64,000 nucleotides of DNA from Candidatus Saccharimonadota bacterium (GCA_017519305.1 JAFWSN010000001.1:184296-248295); one strand, 5' to 3'. Positions 38,276-47,248 are shown, counted from the first letter of the stretch. Numbers and translations are program-made. Notes: generated from the letters alone by a model not told the origin.

Positions 38276-41194
38276 ATGCGAGAGTGTGGAGGAAGGCCCT
38301 TAAAAGGGTTATTTAGAGGAGTACTATTATTAGTCTTGCTCGCAATTTCTAGCCTGTTTTTTGCGAACGGGTCGGTTTTTGCCATCTCTTCACTATCAAT
38401 ATCTGTTTCTTCAGACAACGTAGACATAAGTCTTTTTCCGGGCCAGTTTAAAACTGCAAACCAAACCATCAACGCCTCAACCACCAGTATCGCCGGCTAC
38501 CAAATTAAACTCGCCACCCTTGGCTCATCTTCGGCACTCGTCGAGCAATCAGACAACACAAGAATCATCCCTACTTTTATGTTACCTGGCGGAACCACCA
38601 GCATACCGGTTGCGGACCTTGGTGATGGCTACGGCTACAGCATAGACGGTGGCGCAACTTTCTCCCCAATGCCAGAACCATCAGCTTCACCTATTACACT
38701 TTTCAACACCACTTCCGCCGGCAGCAATGAACACACGCTAACATACGGCGTTAAAATTCCAGCAGACACCATAGCCGGCACCTATAGTAATACATTTGAA
38801 ATTACGGTCGTTGCAAACCTAGAAGTTTGTCCTGCTGGAAACATTTGCTATTTTGGTAACGGTGACGACGGTACCGGAACTATGGACAGTCAAGCTGCCG
38901 ACTCTAACACGGACGTAACTCTACGCGCCTCCAACTTCTCACTGACAGATCACGGTTTTGCTGGTTGGAATACAGAGAGAGATGGTACCGGCACCAATTA
39001 TGGACCTAACGAAACTATCACGACTGGCGACCTTTCGTCAGACGGACTACGCCTATACGCCAACTGGATCCAATCTACCGGCAATCTACAAGGTTGGGAC
39101 GGTTGCGACGCTCTAAACCAAGGTGACATTATCGCTCTTACGGATACCCGCGACGGCAACACATATGCAATTACTAAATATGCAGACGGCCGTTGTTGGA
39201 TGATGGAAAATCTTCGCCTAGACCTCTCTTCACCAGACCTAGAAATCAGCAGTCTCAATACCAACAACCCGACTACCACTTTCATTGATACTATTAATAA
39301 TAATCACCCGTCCTCATCCAATAGTTTCTGTGCCGATAGCGATCTTCCATGCATAAACCGAGTGCTTCACAACACCAACAATACTAACCGCAACCTAACA
39401 GCTTCCTATAATGTAAACGGCACACCTAGCTCGTGGTACTCCTACGGCAACTATTACAACTGGTACACCATCACTGCTGGTAACGGTACCCTGGAAGATT
39501 CTACGACAGGCATAACGATAAACGGCGACATTTGCCCATCCGACTGGAGACTCCCGACTGGCTACAGTAAAACCGGCGATTTCGGAAAACTCGACATCGC
39601 CATGGGCGGACAAGGTGTAAACGTCTCGGGCGATGCCGAAGGTGCTCTAGCTACATTGCGTTGGCGCGCATACCCGCTAAACTTCATCTATAGCGGTGAA
39701 ATAAAAGCTGGCGCCGTTGCGAACCGCGCCATTTCGGCCAGTTCCGCCACCCGAAATGTAGGTGGCAATGAACGCGCCACTTATAACCTTTGGCTCAAAG
39801 TCGACGGCGTTCATATGAGCAGCAATGCCACTTATAAAAACCGTGGCCAAACCGCACGCTGCGTTTATAGAGGAAGCTTCAACGTAAACGGTAATATTCA
39901 TTACGACGCTAACGGCGGAACCGGCACGATGACGGATGAAACTGATGTCAATTTCGACACAGCAGCAGCCGCCCATAATGAATTCGCTAAACCATATTCG
40001 GCTTTCTCCGGCTGGAACACCAAAGCAAATGGCAAAGGTGTAACCGTAGCCGAAAACACCCTAGTCACCAGCGCAGCTGAAAGTCTATCTCTCACAAACG
40101 GCGACACGCTTACGCTCTACGCAATCTGGAAACCAGTCTATATTTTGGTCTACGACGGCAACGGTGCCGATGCTGGCTCCATGAGCTCAGCCACAGTTAG
40201 CCCACTCACAACCGGCAAACAGCAGCTAGTCGCCTCGAACTTCTCCCGTTCTGGCTACGGCTTTGCTGGTTGGAGCTTAGACAGCAACGCGGGTACTAAA
40301 CTGCAAAATGGCCAATCAGTTAAAGTATACGGGCCTAACGAAATCGTCAATATCGATACCGCCTTCCTAACTAACGCTGATTCTGTTACGCATCAACTCA
40401 CCCTCTATGCCGTATGGCTCCCAGAAGATGCTACCCACACCATGCAATCATTCAGCGCCACAGAGTGTGGAGTTCTAAGCATCGGCAGCACTTTGGCGCT
40501 TAGAGATATTCGCGACAACAACACTTATACTATCGCCAAGCTAGAAGATGGCAATTGTTGGATGGTTGAAAACCTCCGCCTCGACCCATCTACTACTACT
40601 TTTGACAGTAGCAACACCAACTCTCCTACCGCAAGCTTTACCGCAAACGCCCCAAGTTCCGCTACTTCCAACACGCTATGTAATACGAATAATAGCGCCT
40701 GCATAGACTCGATTCGCTTCAACTCGAACAATATTAATCGCAGCCTCCCTGCGTCGCACGACAGCAACACGACAAATCAGTCATGGTACGGCTACGGTGT
40801 AATGTATAACTGGTACACCGCGACGGCCGGCAACGGTAACTACGCCATGAGCACCGGTAGTGCAACCGGCGACATCTGTCCATCTGGATGGCGTTTACCA
40901 ACCGGCGGCAATAACGGTGAATTCGCCACGCTCAATAGGCTTGCCAACAACAACTCAACCAACTCCACTACTGGGTTAGTCAAATTCCCGAACAACATCA
41001 TCCGTTCTGGCGACTATAATCACACTGTGCCTGAAGGGCGTGGCGTCTACAGCCGCTATTGGAGTTCTACACCTAGCAACAACGCCAACGCCTACAGATT
41101 CGGAATCGCTAGTAGCTCTTCTTCCGAAATAGTTACGCCAACCGGCGCATACAACAAGTGGGATGCTTTCGCAATCCGTTGTGTTGCAAAATAA
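38276..41194 (+). CDS. Secreted protein with two FISUMP domains and InlB-type repeats (972 aa)
   Basis: Sec signal peptide (LFRGVLLLVLLAISSLFFANGSVFA region is hydrophobic, residues 12-36), then a beta-sandwich domain (37-185), an InlB B-type repeat (HGFAGWNTERDGTG), FISUMP domain 1 (ITKYADGRCWMMENLRLDL ... ICPSDWRLP ... ARCVYRG), two more InlB-like repeats (YDANGGTGTM, YDGNGADAGSM) and FISUMP domain 2 (LEDGNCWMVENLRLD ... ICPSGWRLP ... RYWSSTP ... AIRCVAK). No C-terminal anchor. TATAAT 38264-38269 is six bases before ATG 38276, leaderless. Likely a host-contact or adhesion protein; the ligand is unknown. Confidence 0.85.
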   Translation: MRECGGRPLKGLFRGVLLLVLLAISSLFFANGSVFAISSLSISVSSDNVDISLFPGQFKTANQTINASTTSIAGYQIKLATLGSSSALVEQSDNTRIIPTFMLPGGTTSIPVADLGDGYGYSIDGGATFSPMPEPSASPITLFNTTSAGSNEHTLTYGVKIPADTIAGTYSNTFEITVVANLEVCPAGNICYFGNGDDGTGTMDSQAADSNTDVTLRASNFSLTDHGFAGWNTERDGTGTNYGPNETITTGDLSSDGLRLYANWIQSTGNLQGWDGCDALNQGDIIALTDTRDGNTYAITKYADGRCWMMENLRLDLSSPDLEISSLNTNNPTTTFIDTINNNHPSSSNSFCADSDLPCINRVLHNTNNTNRNLTASYNVNGTPSSWYSYGNYYNWYTITAGNGTLEDSTTGITINGDICPSDWRLPTGYSKTGDFGKLDIAMGGQGVNVSGDAEGALATLRWRAYPLNFIYSGEIKAGAVANRAISASSATRNVGGNERATYNLWLKVDGVHMSSNATYKNRGQTARCVYRGSFNVNGNIHYDANGGTGTMTDETDVNFDTAAAAHNEFAKPYSAFSGWNTKANGKGVTVAENTLVTSAAESLSLTNGDTLTLYAIWKPVYILVYDGNGADAGSMSSATVSPLTTGKQQLVASNFSRSGYGFAGWSLDSNAGTKLQNGQSVKVYGPNEIVNIDTAFLTNADSVTHQLTLYAVWLPEDATHTMQSFSATECGVLSIGSTLALRDIRDNNTYTIAKLEDGNCWMVENLRLDPSTTTFDSSNTNSPTASFTANAPSSATSNTLCNTNNSACIDSIRFNSNNINRSLPASHDSNTTNQSWYGYGVMYNWYTATAGNGNYAMSTGSATGDICPSGWRLPTGGNNGEFATLNRLANNNSTNSTTGLVKFPNNIIRSGDYNHTVPEGRGVYSRYWSSTPSNNANAYRFGIASSSSSEIVTPTGAYNKWDAFAIRCVAK

Positions 41195-41198
41195 CAAT

Positions 41199-41230
41199 AA
41201 AAAATATCCAACATAAGTTGGGTATTTTTT
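41199..41230 (+). terminator. Terminator after the FISUMP gene
   Basis: AAAAAATATCCAAC/GTTGGGTATTTTTT. Confidence 0.85.
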
Positions 41231-41238
41231 ATGGCTGT

Positions 41239-41367
41239 CCTAGAGCGACCAATTACGAACCAATCTATCTAGTTATTGACTGGTTGGTCGAGAATCCAAA
41301 AGAAACATTTGCACCCGAGGACTACATAAGGAGTTCTGGCAACTTAATTCTAGACTATAAGTATTAA
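41239..41367 (+). pseudogene. Possible gene remnant at the island edge
   Basis: An open stretch encoding NYEPIYLVIDWLVENP ... YIRSSGNLILDYKY ends at a TAA but has no start codon of its own after the FISUMP terminator. It reads like the C-terminal end of a protein cut by a rearrangement. The surrounding 41231-41478 region holds only this and the minus-strand terminator at 41403. Confidence 0.25.
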
Positions 41368-41402
41368 TTCCGAGCACAAGGAATAATACTACGAACCACG
41401 AA

Positions 41403-41440
41403 CGAAAAAAGGGAGTTTTCCATCAGGTGGCGGCTCCCCA
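41403..41440 (-). terminator. Terminator of the 41479-42183 gene
   Basis: Minus strand: GGGAG/CTCCC stem followed by TTTTTT. Confidence 0.55.
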
Positions 41441-41478
41441 CGCAGCAAGCCATCCTGTGTGTAAACTCTCTAAACAAG

Positions 41479-42183
41479 CTAATTAATAGGTTGCCAATGT
41501 AGGCTTCTAATCCTACCTTCGCTTGCTGCTAGAATAGGCTTCACGAAATCTCTATTAAAGATACGGAGAATATCGCAGATGTTAGCTACGCAAATACCTA
41601 AATCAGCTTTAATACTAGGATAAAAGTAGCTTTTTTCTATCCGATAGACTAAAGCCGTATCTTTTGGATTATCTCCATTGTGGATATATTTCCCGTACAT
41701 AAATACCTTTAGAATCTCCGAATATGTAGTTATCGATACCTTGTCTATGTCGTATCGAGTTCCTATTTTCGCCGAGTTTTCGTGCTTATTATTAATATCA
41801 TATGCATCCCAGAGTTTCTTATACCACTTCATGCATTCGCTAAACTCACGATTATTCTTAAGCTGTTTACTAATTATTTTTCTAATTTTATAAAAGCAAA
41901 TCGAATCCTTATTTAGCATGAATGGTCGCAACTCGTTTATAGAGGCAGAAAGCCTCAATTCAGTCGGAATGTTTATATTTTTAGTCGATTTCTTGTTCGA
42001 AGGCATCGAATATGATATTTGCATTTCATTATAGAATGGTTTTGCAAATTCCAAGAGTCTTTCGACATGCCTATCGAACGCCCATAACGCCAAAAGTTCG
42101 TCATCAGAAATATCAAGTTCTTCTGTTTTCTTAAATGTAACAAGATGCTCTTTTCCATCCATCTCAAACTTGATTGTATCCAT
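41479..42183 (-). CDS. Unknown protein beside the restriction-modification genes
   Basis: A 234-residue soluble protein, helical by composition (FDRHVERLLEFAKPFYNEM, ISKQLKNNREFSECMKWYKKL). No domain recognised. TATAAT (minus strand 42195-42190) lies six bases before ATG 42183, and the restriction gene starts divergently 56 bases away with the same promoter form. Its position suggests an accessory or regulatory role in the island, which is only an inference. Confidence 0.6.
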   Translation of the reverse strand: MDTIKFEMDGKEHLVTFKKTEELDISDDELLALWAFDRHVERLLEFAKPFYNEMQISYSMPSNKKSTKNINIPTELRLSASINELRPFMLNKDSICFYKIRKIISKQLKNNREFSECMKWYKKLWDAYDINNKHENSAKIGTRYDIDKVSITTYSEILKVFMYGKYIHNGDNPKDTALVYRIEKSYFYPSIKADLGICVANICDILRIFNRDFVKPILAASEGRIRSLHWQPIN

Positions 42184-42238
42184 ACTTAAATTATACCTCT
42201 ACCACTTAAAAACTTGCATTTAATGATATAATTAAAGT

Positions 42239-43630
42239 ATGGAAACTGCTTACGATAAAACAAGCGCCAAGAGCATTGAAGAATATGCTCGTTTGTTAAT
42301 CGGCAAGACCTTTCAAGATGTCATTGAAGCAGATTCTGACGGCTTCAGTAATCTAGATGATGGCGGTTTTAGTAAAAAAGGCGGCTTAGGCAATCTTCTC
42401 GAAGAAAGATATTTTCACTACGGGTCAAATAGTGATGCTAGACCAGACTTTCCAGAAGCCGGCGTAGAACTAAAAACTACACCCTATAAAATTAATTCCA
42501 AAGGCGAGAAAGTAGCAAAAGAGCGACTCGTTATAACAATGATTGACTATATGAATGTCATAAATGAGGCATTCGATGAAAGTCATCTATGGCTGAAAGC
42601 TCGCTTAATGCTTCTGATTTACTATCTATACCAAAAAGAAATCACGAATCGGCTTAATTATCGAATCGACTATGTTTCTTTATTCACTCCACCAGAAGAG
42701 GATTTAGAGATAATCAAAGAAGATTACGAGAAAATTGTCAATAAGATTCGAAACGGATTAGCGCATGAGCTCTCGGAGGCAGATACGATGTACTTAGCCG
42801 CCTGCACTAAATCCAGCGATTCATCGGTTAGGAGGCAACAGCCTAATAGCGATATTCCGGCAAAACCTAGGGCTTTTTCTCTCAAGAGCTCATATATGAC
42901 TTATGTCTTAAACAACTATATTATCCCAAGCTCTTCTAAGGTTTCTAAAGTAGACGCAATCGTTAATAACGGGCATATAGTTTCATTCGATAAGTATGTT
43001 TATGATAAAATCGCCGAATATCGTGGTCGTTCAATAGAAGAATTGTGCAACGAATTCAATATTCCTTCCGACACTCCAGCTAAGAACCTTGGAGCCATAA
43101 TTGCTTATCGGATTTTAGGCGTTAAAAGCAACTCCGCCGAAGAGTTTGTTAAAGCAGGAATAAAAGTCAAAACCATTCGTGTTAACGCAAATAATACTAT
43201 TACGGAAAGCATGTCGTTCCCAGCAATGTCTTTCAATAAAATCGCATCTGAAGAATGGGAGGAAAGCGACTTTTATCAATTACTGACCGAGACAAAGTTT
43301 TTCTTTGTCGTGTTCAAATATGACGAAAATAATACTCTGAGATTGTTGGGGTGCAAGTTTTGGAATATGCCAGGCTCTGATTTAAGTGAAGTAGAATCTG
43401 TCTGGAATAAAACAAAACAACTAATTAATGGCGGCTTAGTAATTGAGCGAATTAACGGCAAATACACCAGTAACTTTCCAAAAGCTTCAGAGAATTCCGT
43501 AAGCCATGTCCGTCCACATGCAAGAAATGCCGAAGATGTCGATATACTACCCGATGGTCGTGTGTTCCCTAAGCAATGTTTCTGGCTCAATAATTCGTAT
43601 ATTCTGAGCCAAATACAAGATCTTCTATAG
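42239..43630 (+). CDS. Type II restriction endonuclease, Sau3AI/MutH family
   Basis: A 463-residue enzyme. The N-terminal MutH-like nuclease domain has KGGLGNLLEERYF and RPDFPEAGVELKTTPY; Asp70, Glu77 and Lys79 form the D-(X)6-E-X-K site. Sau3AI has two such domains, the second degenerate, and the length here fits. Relatives cut GATC, so GATC is the likely but unproven target. TGATATAAT (TATAAT 42227-42232) is six bases before ATG 42239. The cognate-looking methyltransferase follows. Confidence 0.88.
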   Translation: METAYDKTSAKSIEEYARLLIGKTFQDVIEADSDGFSNLDDGGFSKKGGLGNLLEERYFHYGSNSDARPDFPEAGVELKTTPYKINSKGEKVAKERLVITMIDYMNVINEAFDESHLWLKARLMLLIYYLYQKEITNRLNYRIDYVSLFTPPEEDLEIIKEDYEKIVNKIRNGLAHELSEADTMYLAACTKSSDSSVRRQQPNSDIPAKPRAFSLKSSYMTYVLNNYIIPSSSKVSKVDAIVNNGHIVSFDKYVYDKIAEYRGRSIEELCNEFNIPSDTPAKNLGAIIAYRILGVKSNSAEEFVKAGIKVKTIRVNANNTITESMSFPAMSFNKIASEEWEESDFYQLLTETKFFFVVFKYDENNTLRLLGCKFWNMPGSDLSEVESVWNKTKQLINGGLVIERINGKYTSNFPKASENSVSHVRPHARNAEDVDILPDGRVFPKQCFWLNNSYILSQIQDLL

Positions 43631-43700
43631 GCCTCTGGCTATTCACGATATATGCATTTTGTGGTATAATTTAAGGTGTTAATTAAGTTGGAGGTACTCC

Positions 43701-44921
43701 GTGTCTAAGGAGAAAATTCGAGTCGTAGAATTGTTCGCTGGCGTCGGTGGTTTCCGTGTTGGATTCGAAAAGAGTTCCCCTATTTTTGATACGGTGTGGG
43801 CTAACCAATGGGAGCCAGGACAAAAAGGACAATGGGCTTATAAATGCTATGTCAAAAACTTTGGCAGTCCAGAAAAATGCTCAAACGAGGATATTGCAAC
43901 CGTAATAGAAAAAGCACCCGAGCATGATTTGCTTTGTGGCGGCTTTCCTTGCCAGGATTATTCTGTAGCACATACTGGAGCACAAGGCATCGAAGGCAAA
44001 AAAGGTGTCTTATGGTGGTCTATTAATGAAATCGTCAAACTACGCCATCCTAATTACATATTGCTCGAGAATGTTGATAGATTGCTGAAATCTCCAGCTA
44101 AACAAAGAGGGCGTGATTTTGGCGTGATTTTGCGATGCTTAATGGACGAAGGTTATTTTGTCGAATGGAGGGTTATTAATGGAGCCGAATATGGCTATGC
44201 ACAACGACGCAGAAGGACATTTATTCTCGCCTATAAACAAGGCACCAACCTCCACAAGTCCTTAGAAAAACAAATCGAAAAAGAAGATGGCATGAAGAAT
44301 TGGATTCTTTCTGATGGCGTCTTCGGAACAGCTTTCCCAGTCGACAAAGAGTCAATCAAACGCTCAAAAGAAGCTGATGTTTCAACCTATAAAGATCTCG
44401 TTGATTTAACTGATAACTTCTCGGCACAATTAAACAATGCCGGCGTAATGGCGAATGGCAAAATTCTATCAATCGAAACAACCCCGATTTACGAGAAACC
44501 AACTACTTTATCTGAAATAGTTGAGCGTGATGGAGTTGATGAACATTATTTTATTTCTGACGACAAAATGAATAAATGGACTTATCTCAAGGGTTCAAAG
44601 AAAATCGAAAGAACTTCTGGCACTGGATACAAATACACATTTTCGGAGGGCGCAATTGCATTTCCAGACCCACTAGATAGACCAGCAAGAACAATGCTTA
44701 CAAGCGAAAGCTCACTTAATCGTAGCACACATGTAATCGAAGACCCAAAGACTAAGAAGCTACGCAAGCTTACTCCGATTGAGTGCGAACGCATCAATGG
44801 CTTTCCAGATAATTGGACAAAAACCGACATGCCAGAACGCCAGCGATATTTTATCATGGGCAACGCATTAGTCGTACCGATTATCGAGAGGATAGCGAAC
44901 GAGCTAAAGAAAAGACTCTAG
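43701..44921 (+). CDS. DNA (cytosine-5) methyltransferase of the R-M system
   Basis: A 406-residue m5C methyltransferase: motif I VVELFAGVGGFRVGF, motif IV with nucleophile GGFPCQDYSVA (Cys84), motif VI LLENVDRLL, motif VIII YAQRRRRTF and motifs IX-X near ERINGFPDNW and YFIMGNALVVP. It should protect sites of the neighbouring Sau3AI-type enzyme by methylating cytosine. GTG 43701 follows TTGGAGGTACTCC; TGGTATAAT (43662-43670) is its own promoter, separate from the nuclease. Confidence 0.93.
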   Translation: MSKEKIRVVELFAGVGGFRVGFEKSSPIFDTVWANQWEPGQKGQWAYKCYVKNFGSPEKCSNEDIATVIEKAPEHDLLCGGFPCQDYSVAHTGAQGIEGKKGVLWWSINEIVKLRHPNYILLENVDRLLKSPAKQRGRDFGVILRCLMDEGYFVEWRVINGAEYGYAQRRRRTFILAYKQGTNLHKSLEKQIEKEDGMKNWILSDGVFGTAFPVDKESIKRSKEADVSTYKDLVDLTDNFSAQLNNAGVMANGKILSIETTPIYEKPTTLSEIVERDGVDEHYFISDDKMNKWTYLKGSKKIERTSGTGYKYTFSEGAIAFPDPLDRPARTMLTSESSLNRSTHVIEDPKTKKLRKLTPIECERINGFPDNWTKTDMPERQRYFIMGNALVVPIIERIANELKKRL

Positions 44922-44958
44922 TGCTTGCATAAAACTAGCAAGAGAATAAAATTATATT

Positions 44959-45006
44959 AATAGGCTAGTCAGTTAGCGGCAATCTGACGCTTCTAGCCTA
45001 TTTTTG
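44959..45006 (+). terminator. Terminator after the methyltransferase
   Basis: AATAGGCTAGTCAG pairs with CTGAC and CTAGCCTATT around a loop, followed by TTTTTG. Confidence 0.75.
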
Positions 45007-45051
45007 TGCAAAAATGACAAATAAACTACAGCATAAATCACCTCTGTAAAA

Positions 45052-45195
45052 ATCGGAAGAAAATCGGTTAAAAGATGCTGTAAAACCCTGCAACAACCTA
45101 CCCCCGTAAAATGTGGACAAAATGTGGTCGATTTTTAACCGAAAAAGTCGGACGAAACTCGGCTATCGTATCACAAAAAGGCGGACAAAAGGTGG
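45052..45195 (+). repeat. Four 16-bp elements, each a 5-mer pair at 11-bp period
   Basis: ATCGG-AAGAAA-ATCGG (45052-45067), TGTGG-ACAAAA-TGTGG (45112-45127), GTCGG-ACGAAA-CTCGG (45147-45162) and GGCGG-ACAAAA-GGTGG (45180-45195). Each contains a GG-bearing 5-mer repeated 11 bases later around an A-rich centre. An inverted pair CGGTTAAAA (45065-45073) / TTTTAACCG (45133-45141) lies among them. The last copy covers the -35 region of the promoter at 45203-45211. No coding frame is open across the block. Confidence 0.6.
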
Positions 45196-45202
45196 ATGCT
45201 TA

Positions 45203-45263
45203 TGGTAAAATATAAGTAGTCAATAGTGCTCGAATGTAGAAATACATTTCGGGCTTTTTTGTT
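45203..45263 (+). promoter_or_regulatory. Promoter followed by an early terminator
   Basis: TGGTAAAAT (45203-45211) is followed about 15 bases later by a hairpin CGAATGTA/TACATTTCG and TTTTTT (45230-45259). A transcript would stop after roughly 45 nt unless it reads through to the small ORF and recombinase. Further on, GCAGACT/AGTCTGC and GGGCTAG/CTAGCCC (45290-45345) form nested stems that would partly hide the small ORF's ribosome binding site. Confidence 0.5.
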
Positions 45264-45348
45264 GGCTACGACAAGCGAATGAGTGGGCTTCGCAGACTGG
45301 GCTAGAAATAGCGCTATTCTAGCCCCGACACAAGCGCAGGAGTCTGCC

Positions 45349-45492
45349 ATGGACGATTGTAGCGAAGATGGCATTAAGAACCTTATGGAGACATTATCGG
45401 TACTAGACAGCATCGTAGTGACTCCAGAAAGAATAAAACAGAATTCAGTTTGCGAAGTAGGCAAATCGGGACGAGTTCTATTCTACTACTAG
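45349..45492 (+). CDS. Small ORF upstream of the recombinase (47 aa)
   Basis: MDDCSEDGIKNLMETLSVLD... with a mixed, soluble composition and the ending GRVLFYY. ATG 45349 has AGGAG at seven bases; a longer GTG start at 45283 would use the hairpin region as coding sequence and has no ribosome binding site. It could be a directionality or control factor of the element, by position only. Confidence 0.45.
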   Translation: MDDCSEDGIKNLMETLSVLDSIVVTPERIKQNSVCEVGKSGRVLFYY

Positions 45493-45590
45493 GAACAAGG
45501 CGATTGGCGTAATCCAGTCGCCTTTCTCTTTGATGAAGCGCAAAATCTCGGAATTATGTTATAATATATCTAATTAATAAGGATGTTGGC

Positions 45591-47186
45591 GTGCCCGAAA
45601 TCAGAGTGAACAACGAACCCCCTGCCCTAAGATATGTTCTATATGCTCGTAAATCTTCCGAAGATAGTCGAGCTCAAGTTAAATCAATTCCAGACCAAAT
45701 CGAAGACTGCATGAACTTTGCCCGAGCCAAAGGTCTTATTGTCGTCGATGTAGTAAAAGAGGCTGCATCTGCAAAGAAATCTAAGAATCGCCCGTTGTTT
45801 ACTAAGATGCTCAAAGATTTCGAGAAAAAGAAATACGATGGCATTATTGCGTGGCATCCAGATAGACTTTCCCGTAACTCGCTCGAATCTGGCATGATTG
45901 TCGATATGGTCGATAATGATGTGATTAAAGACCTTAAATTCCCAACCATGAACTTCGAGAATACGGCGAGCGGCAAGATGTTACTGGGCATTCTTTTTAC
46001 TATGTCAAAGGAATACTCAGAACACCTTAGCGAGAATGTGAAGCGTGGTATGGACTCCAATCTCCAACAGGGTAAATCTTCTGGTGTTCGCAAATGGGGT
46101 TACCAAAGGAATAATACGACTGGTCTATATGAGCCAGATGAAAACTTTAATCATATTCGTAAGGTTTGGGATATTGTCATTGATGGTGGCACTCAGAGAG
46201 ATGCCCTCGCCTATGTTAAGCTCCACGATGTCCATATGATGACTAAAATCAACGAAAGGAATAAAGTCTCAAAGCGTGTTGGCATGGATAAAGGAACTAT
46301 TAGCCGCATTCTTAAAGATCCATTCTATTACGGTATTTTAATCCAAGCTGGCACTAAGGTTGATTTAAGAGAAGTCACTCCAAACTTTAAGCCAATGATT
46401 TCCGAGGCTGAATATCTAGCCGTTCAAGAAGACACGAAATTCAAAGCTCGTAGAATCCATCCACTTCTAAAGGAAGGCGAGACAGATAAAGAGCAAGTAT
46501 TTATTCCATTTCGTAAGTTTATTAGGTGCAAAGAATGTGGTCGTTTCATGTATGCGAGCCGTAGCAAAAGTCGTCATGGCGATTATTTCTTGTATTATTG
46601 TTGCCGTAATCCAGAATGTTCTCATCCACAAGGACAAGTTAGAGGCAAAGTTATAGTCGATTATATGTGCAATGTCCTAGAACAATTCAAGGCTACAGAA
46701 ATCGATTATAAAAGCTATTCCAAACGGGTCGATAAATACATTAACAAAAAGCTCGAGGATTTGCAGTTTGAACGCCACAGCCTTATAGGAACCAAGTCTA
46801 AGCTCGAAAGGGACTTACGGGAGCTCTCAGAGCGTTACGGGAAGCTTTTAGAAAAGGCTGATACCCCAAAAATCGTGCTAGACCAAATTAAAGAACAGCT
46901 TGAAGAAAAACAGGTTAAGATTATCGACTTAAACGAAGAGCTTCAGAAGGTAGAAGCTAGGATTTTTGACCCAGACCAGCTACGAATGAGTCAAGAAAAC
47001 TTTACGAACCTGATTACTAACGGTGCCGATAAGATGAGAGCTGGCTCTTCGCTCGAAAAAGACATTTTAGCTCGTAGAATTTTTACGAACCTAGAAATTG
47101 GAGCTCAAAAAAGGCTCTTCCACCTCTGTAGAGAGCCCTTCAATTTTCTGGTCAATGATGATAAATTCCTTAATGGCTGGGGATGA
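45591..47186 (+). CDS. Large serine recombinase
   Basis: A 531-residue site-specific recombinase. N-terminal resolvase domain with YARKSSED (catalytic Ser22) and WHPDRLSRN; recombinase domain with FYYGILIQAG; zinc ribbon CKECGRFMY ... YCCRNPEC; then a long coiled coil (about 380-470). This is the layout of phage-type integrases and ICE/IME recombinases. GTG 45591 follows AAGGATG; TATAAT lies about 30 bases upstream. The 3' end overlaps the 3' end of a minus-strand tRNA-Gln-like gene, suggesting an attachment site there. Confidence 0.93.
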   Translation: MPEIRVNNEPPALRYVLYARKSSEDSRAQVKSIPDQIEDCMNFARAKGLIVVDVVKEAASAKKSKNRPLFTKMLKDFEKKKYDGIIAWHPDRLSRNSLESGMIVDMVDNDVIKDLKFPTMNFENTASGKMLLGILFTMSKEYSEHLSENVKRGMDSNLQQGKSSGVRKWGYQRNNTTGLYEPDENFNHIRKVWDIVIDGGTQRDALAYVKLHDVHMMTKINERNKVSKRVGMDKGTISRILKDPFYYGILIQAGTKVDLREVTPNFKPMISEAEYLAVQEDTKFKARRIHPLLKEGETDKEQVFIPFRKFIRCKECGRFMYASRSKSRHGDYFLYYCCRNPECSHPQGQVRGKVIVDYMCNVLEQFKATEIDYKSYSKRVDKYINKKLEDLQFERHSLIGTKSKLERDLRELSERYGKLLEKADTPKIVLDQIKEQLEEKQVKIIDLNEELQKVEARIFDPDQLRMSQENFTNLITNGADKMRAGSSLEKDILARRIFTNLEIGAQKRLFHLCREPFNFLVNDDKFLNGWG

Positions 47187-47248
47187 GGGATTCGAACCCC
47201 CGAATGGTGGGACCAGAACCCGCTGCCTTACCACTTGGCGACGCTCCA
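47174..47248 (-). tRNA. tRNA-Gln-like gene (anticodon CTG), degenerate
   Basis: On the minus strand the D-arm GCCAAGTGGTAAGGC, loop TTCTGGT, variable CATTC, T-loop TTCGAAT and GCCA end match tRNA-Gln. But the acceptor is TGGAGCG against ATCCCCA (three mismatches) and the anticodon stem GCGGG/CCCAC has one. The 5' arm would pair perfectly with CGCTCCA. The 3' end lies within the recombinase coding region. A minus-strand TATAAT is present upstream. Either a pseudo-tRNA or one whose 3' end was replaced by integration. Confidence 0.7.

Noticed and set aside
38276-41194. FISUMP C-terminal loops as variable regions of a diversity-generating retroelement
   Set aside because: The loops are rich in Asn codons, as in retroelement targets, but no reverse transcriptase, template repeat or accessory gene is visible in the window and no near-identical repeat was found by eye.
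41231-41300. Left end of the island as a displaced tRNA-Gln 3' half
   Set aside because: TGGCTG, GAGCG and CGAACC occur in tRNA-like order on this strand, but the spacing is wrong and the stems do not pair; kept only as a weak hint in the island finding.
45283-45348. N-terminal extension of the small ORF from GTG 45283
   Set aside because: The stretch is a nested hairpin and has no ribosome binding site, whereas ATG 45349 has AGGAG at seven bases.
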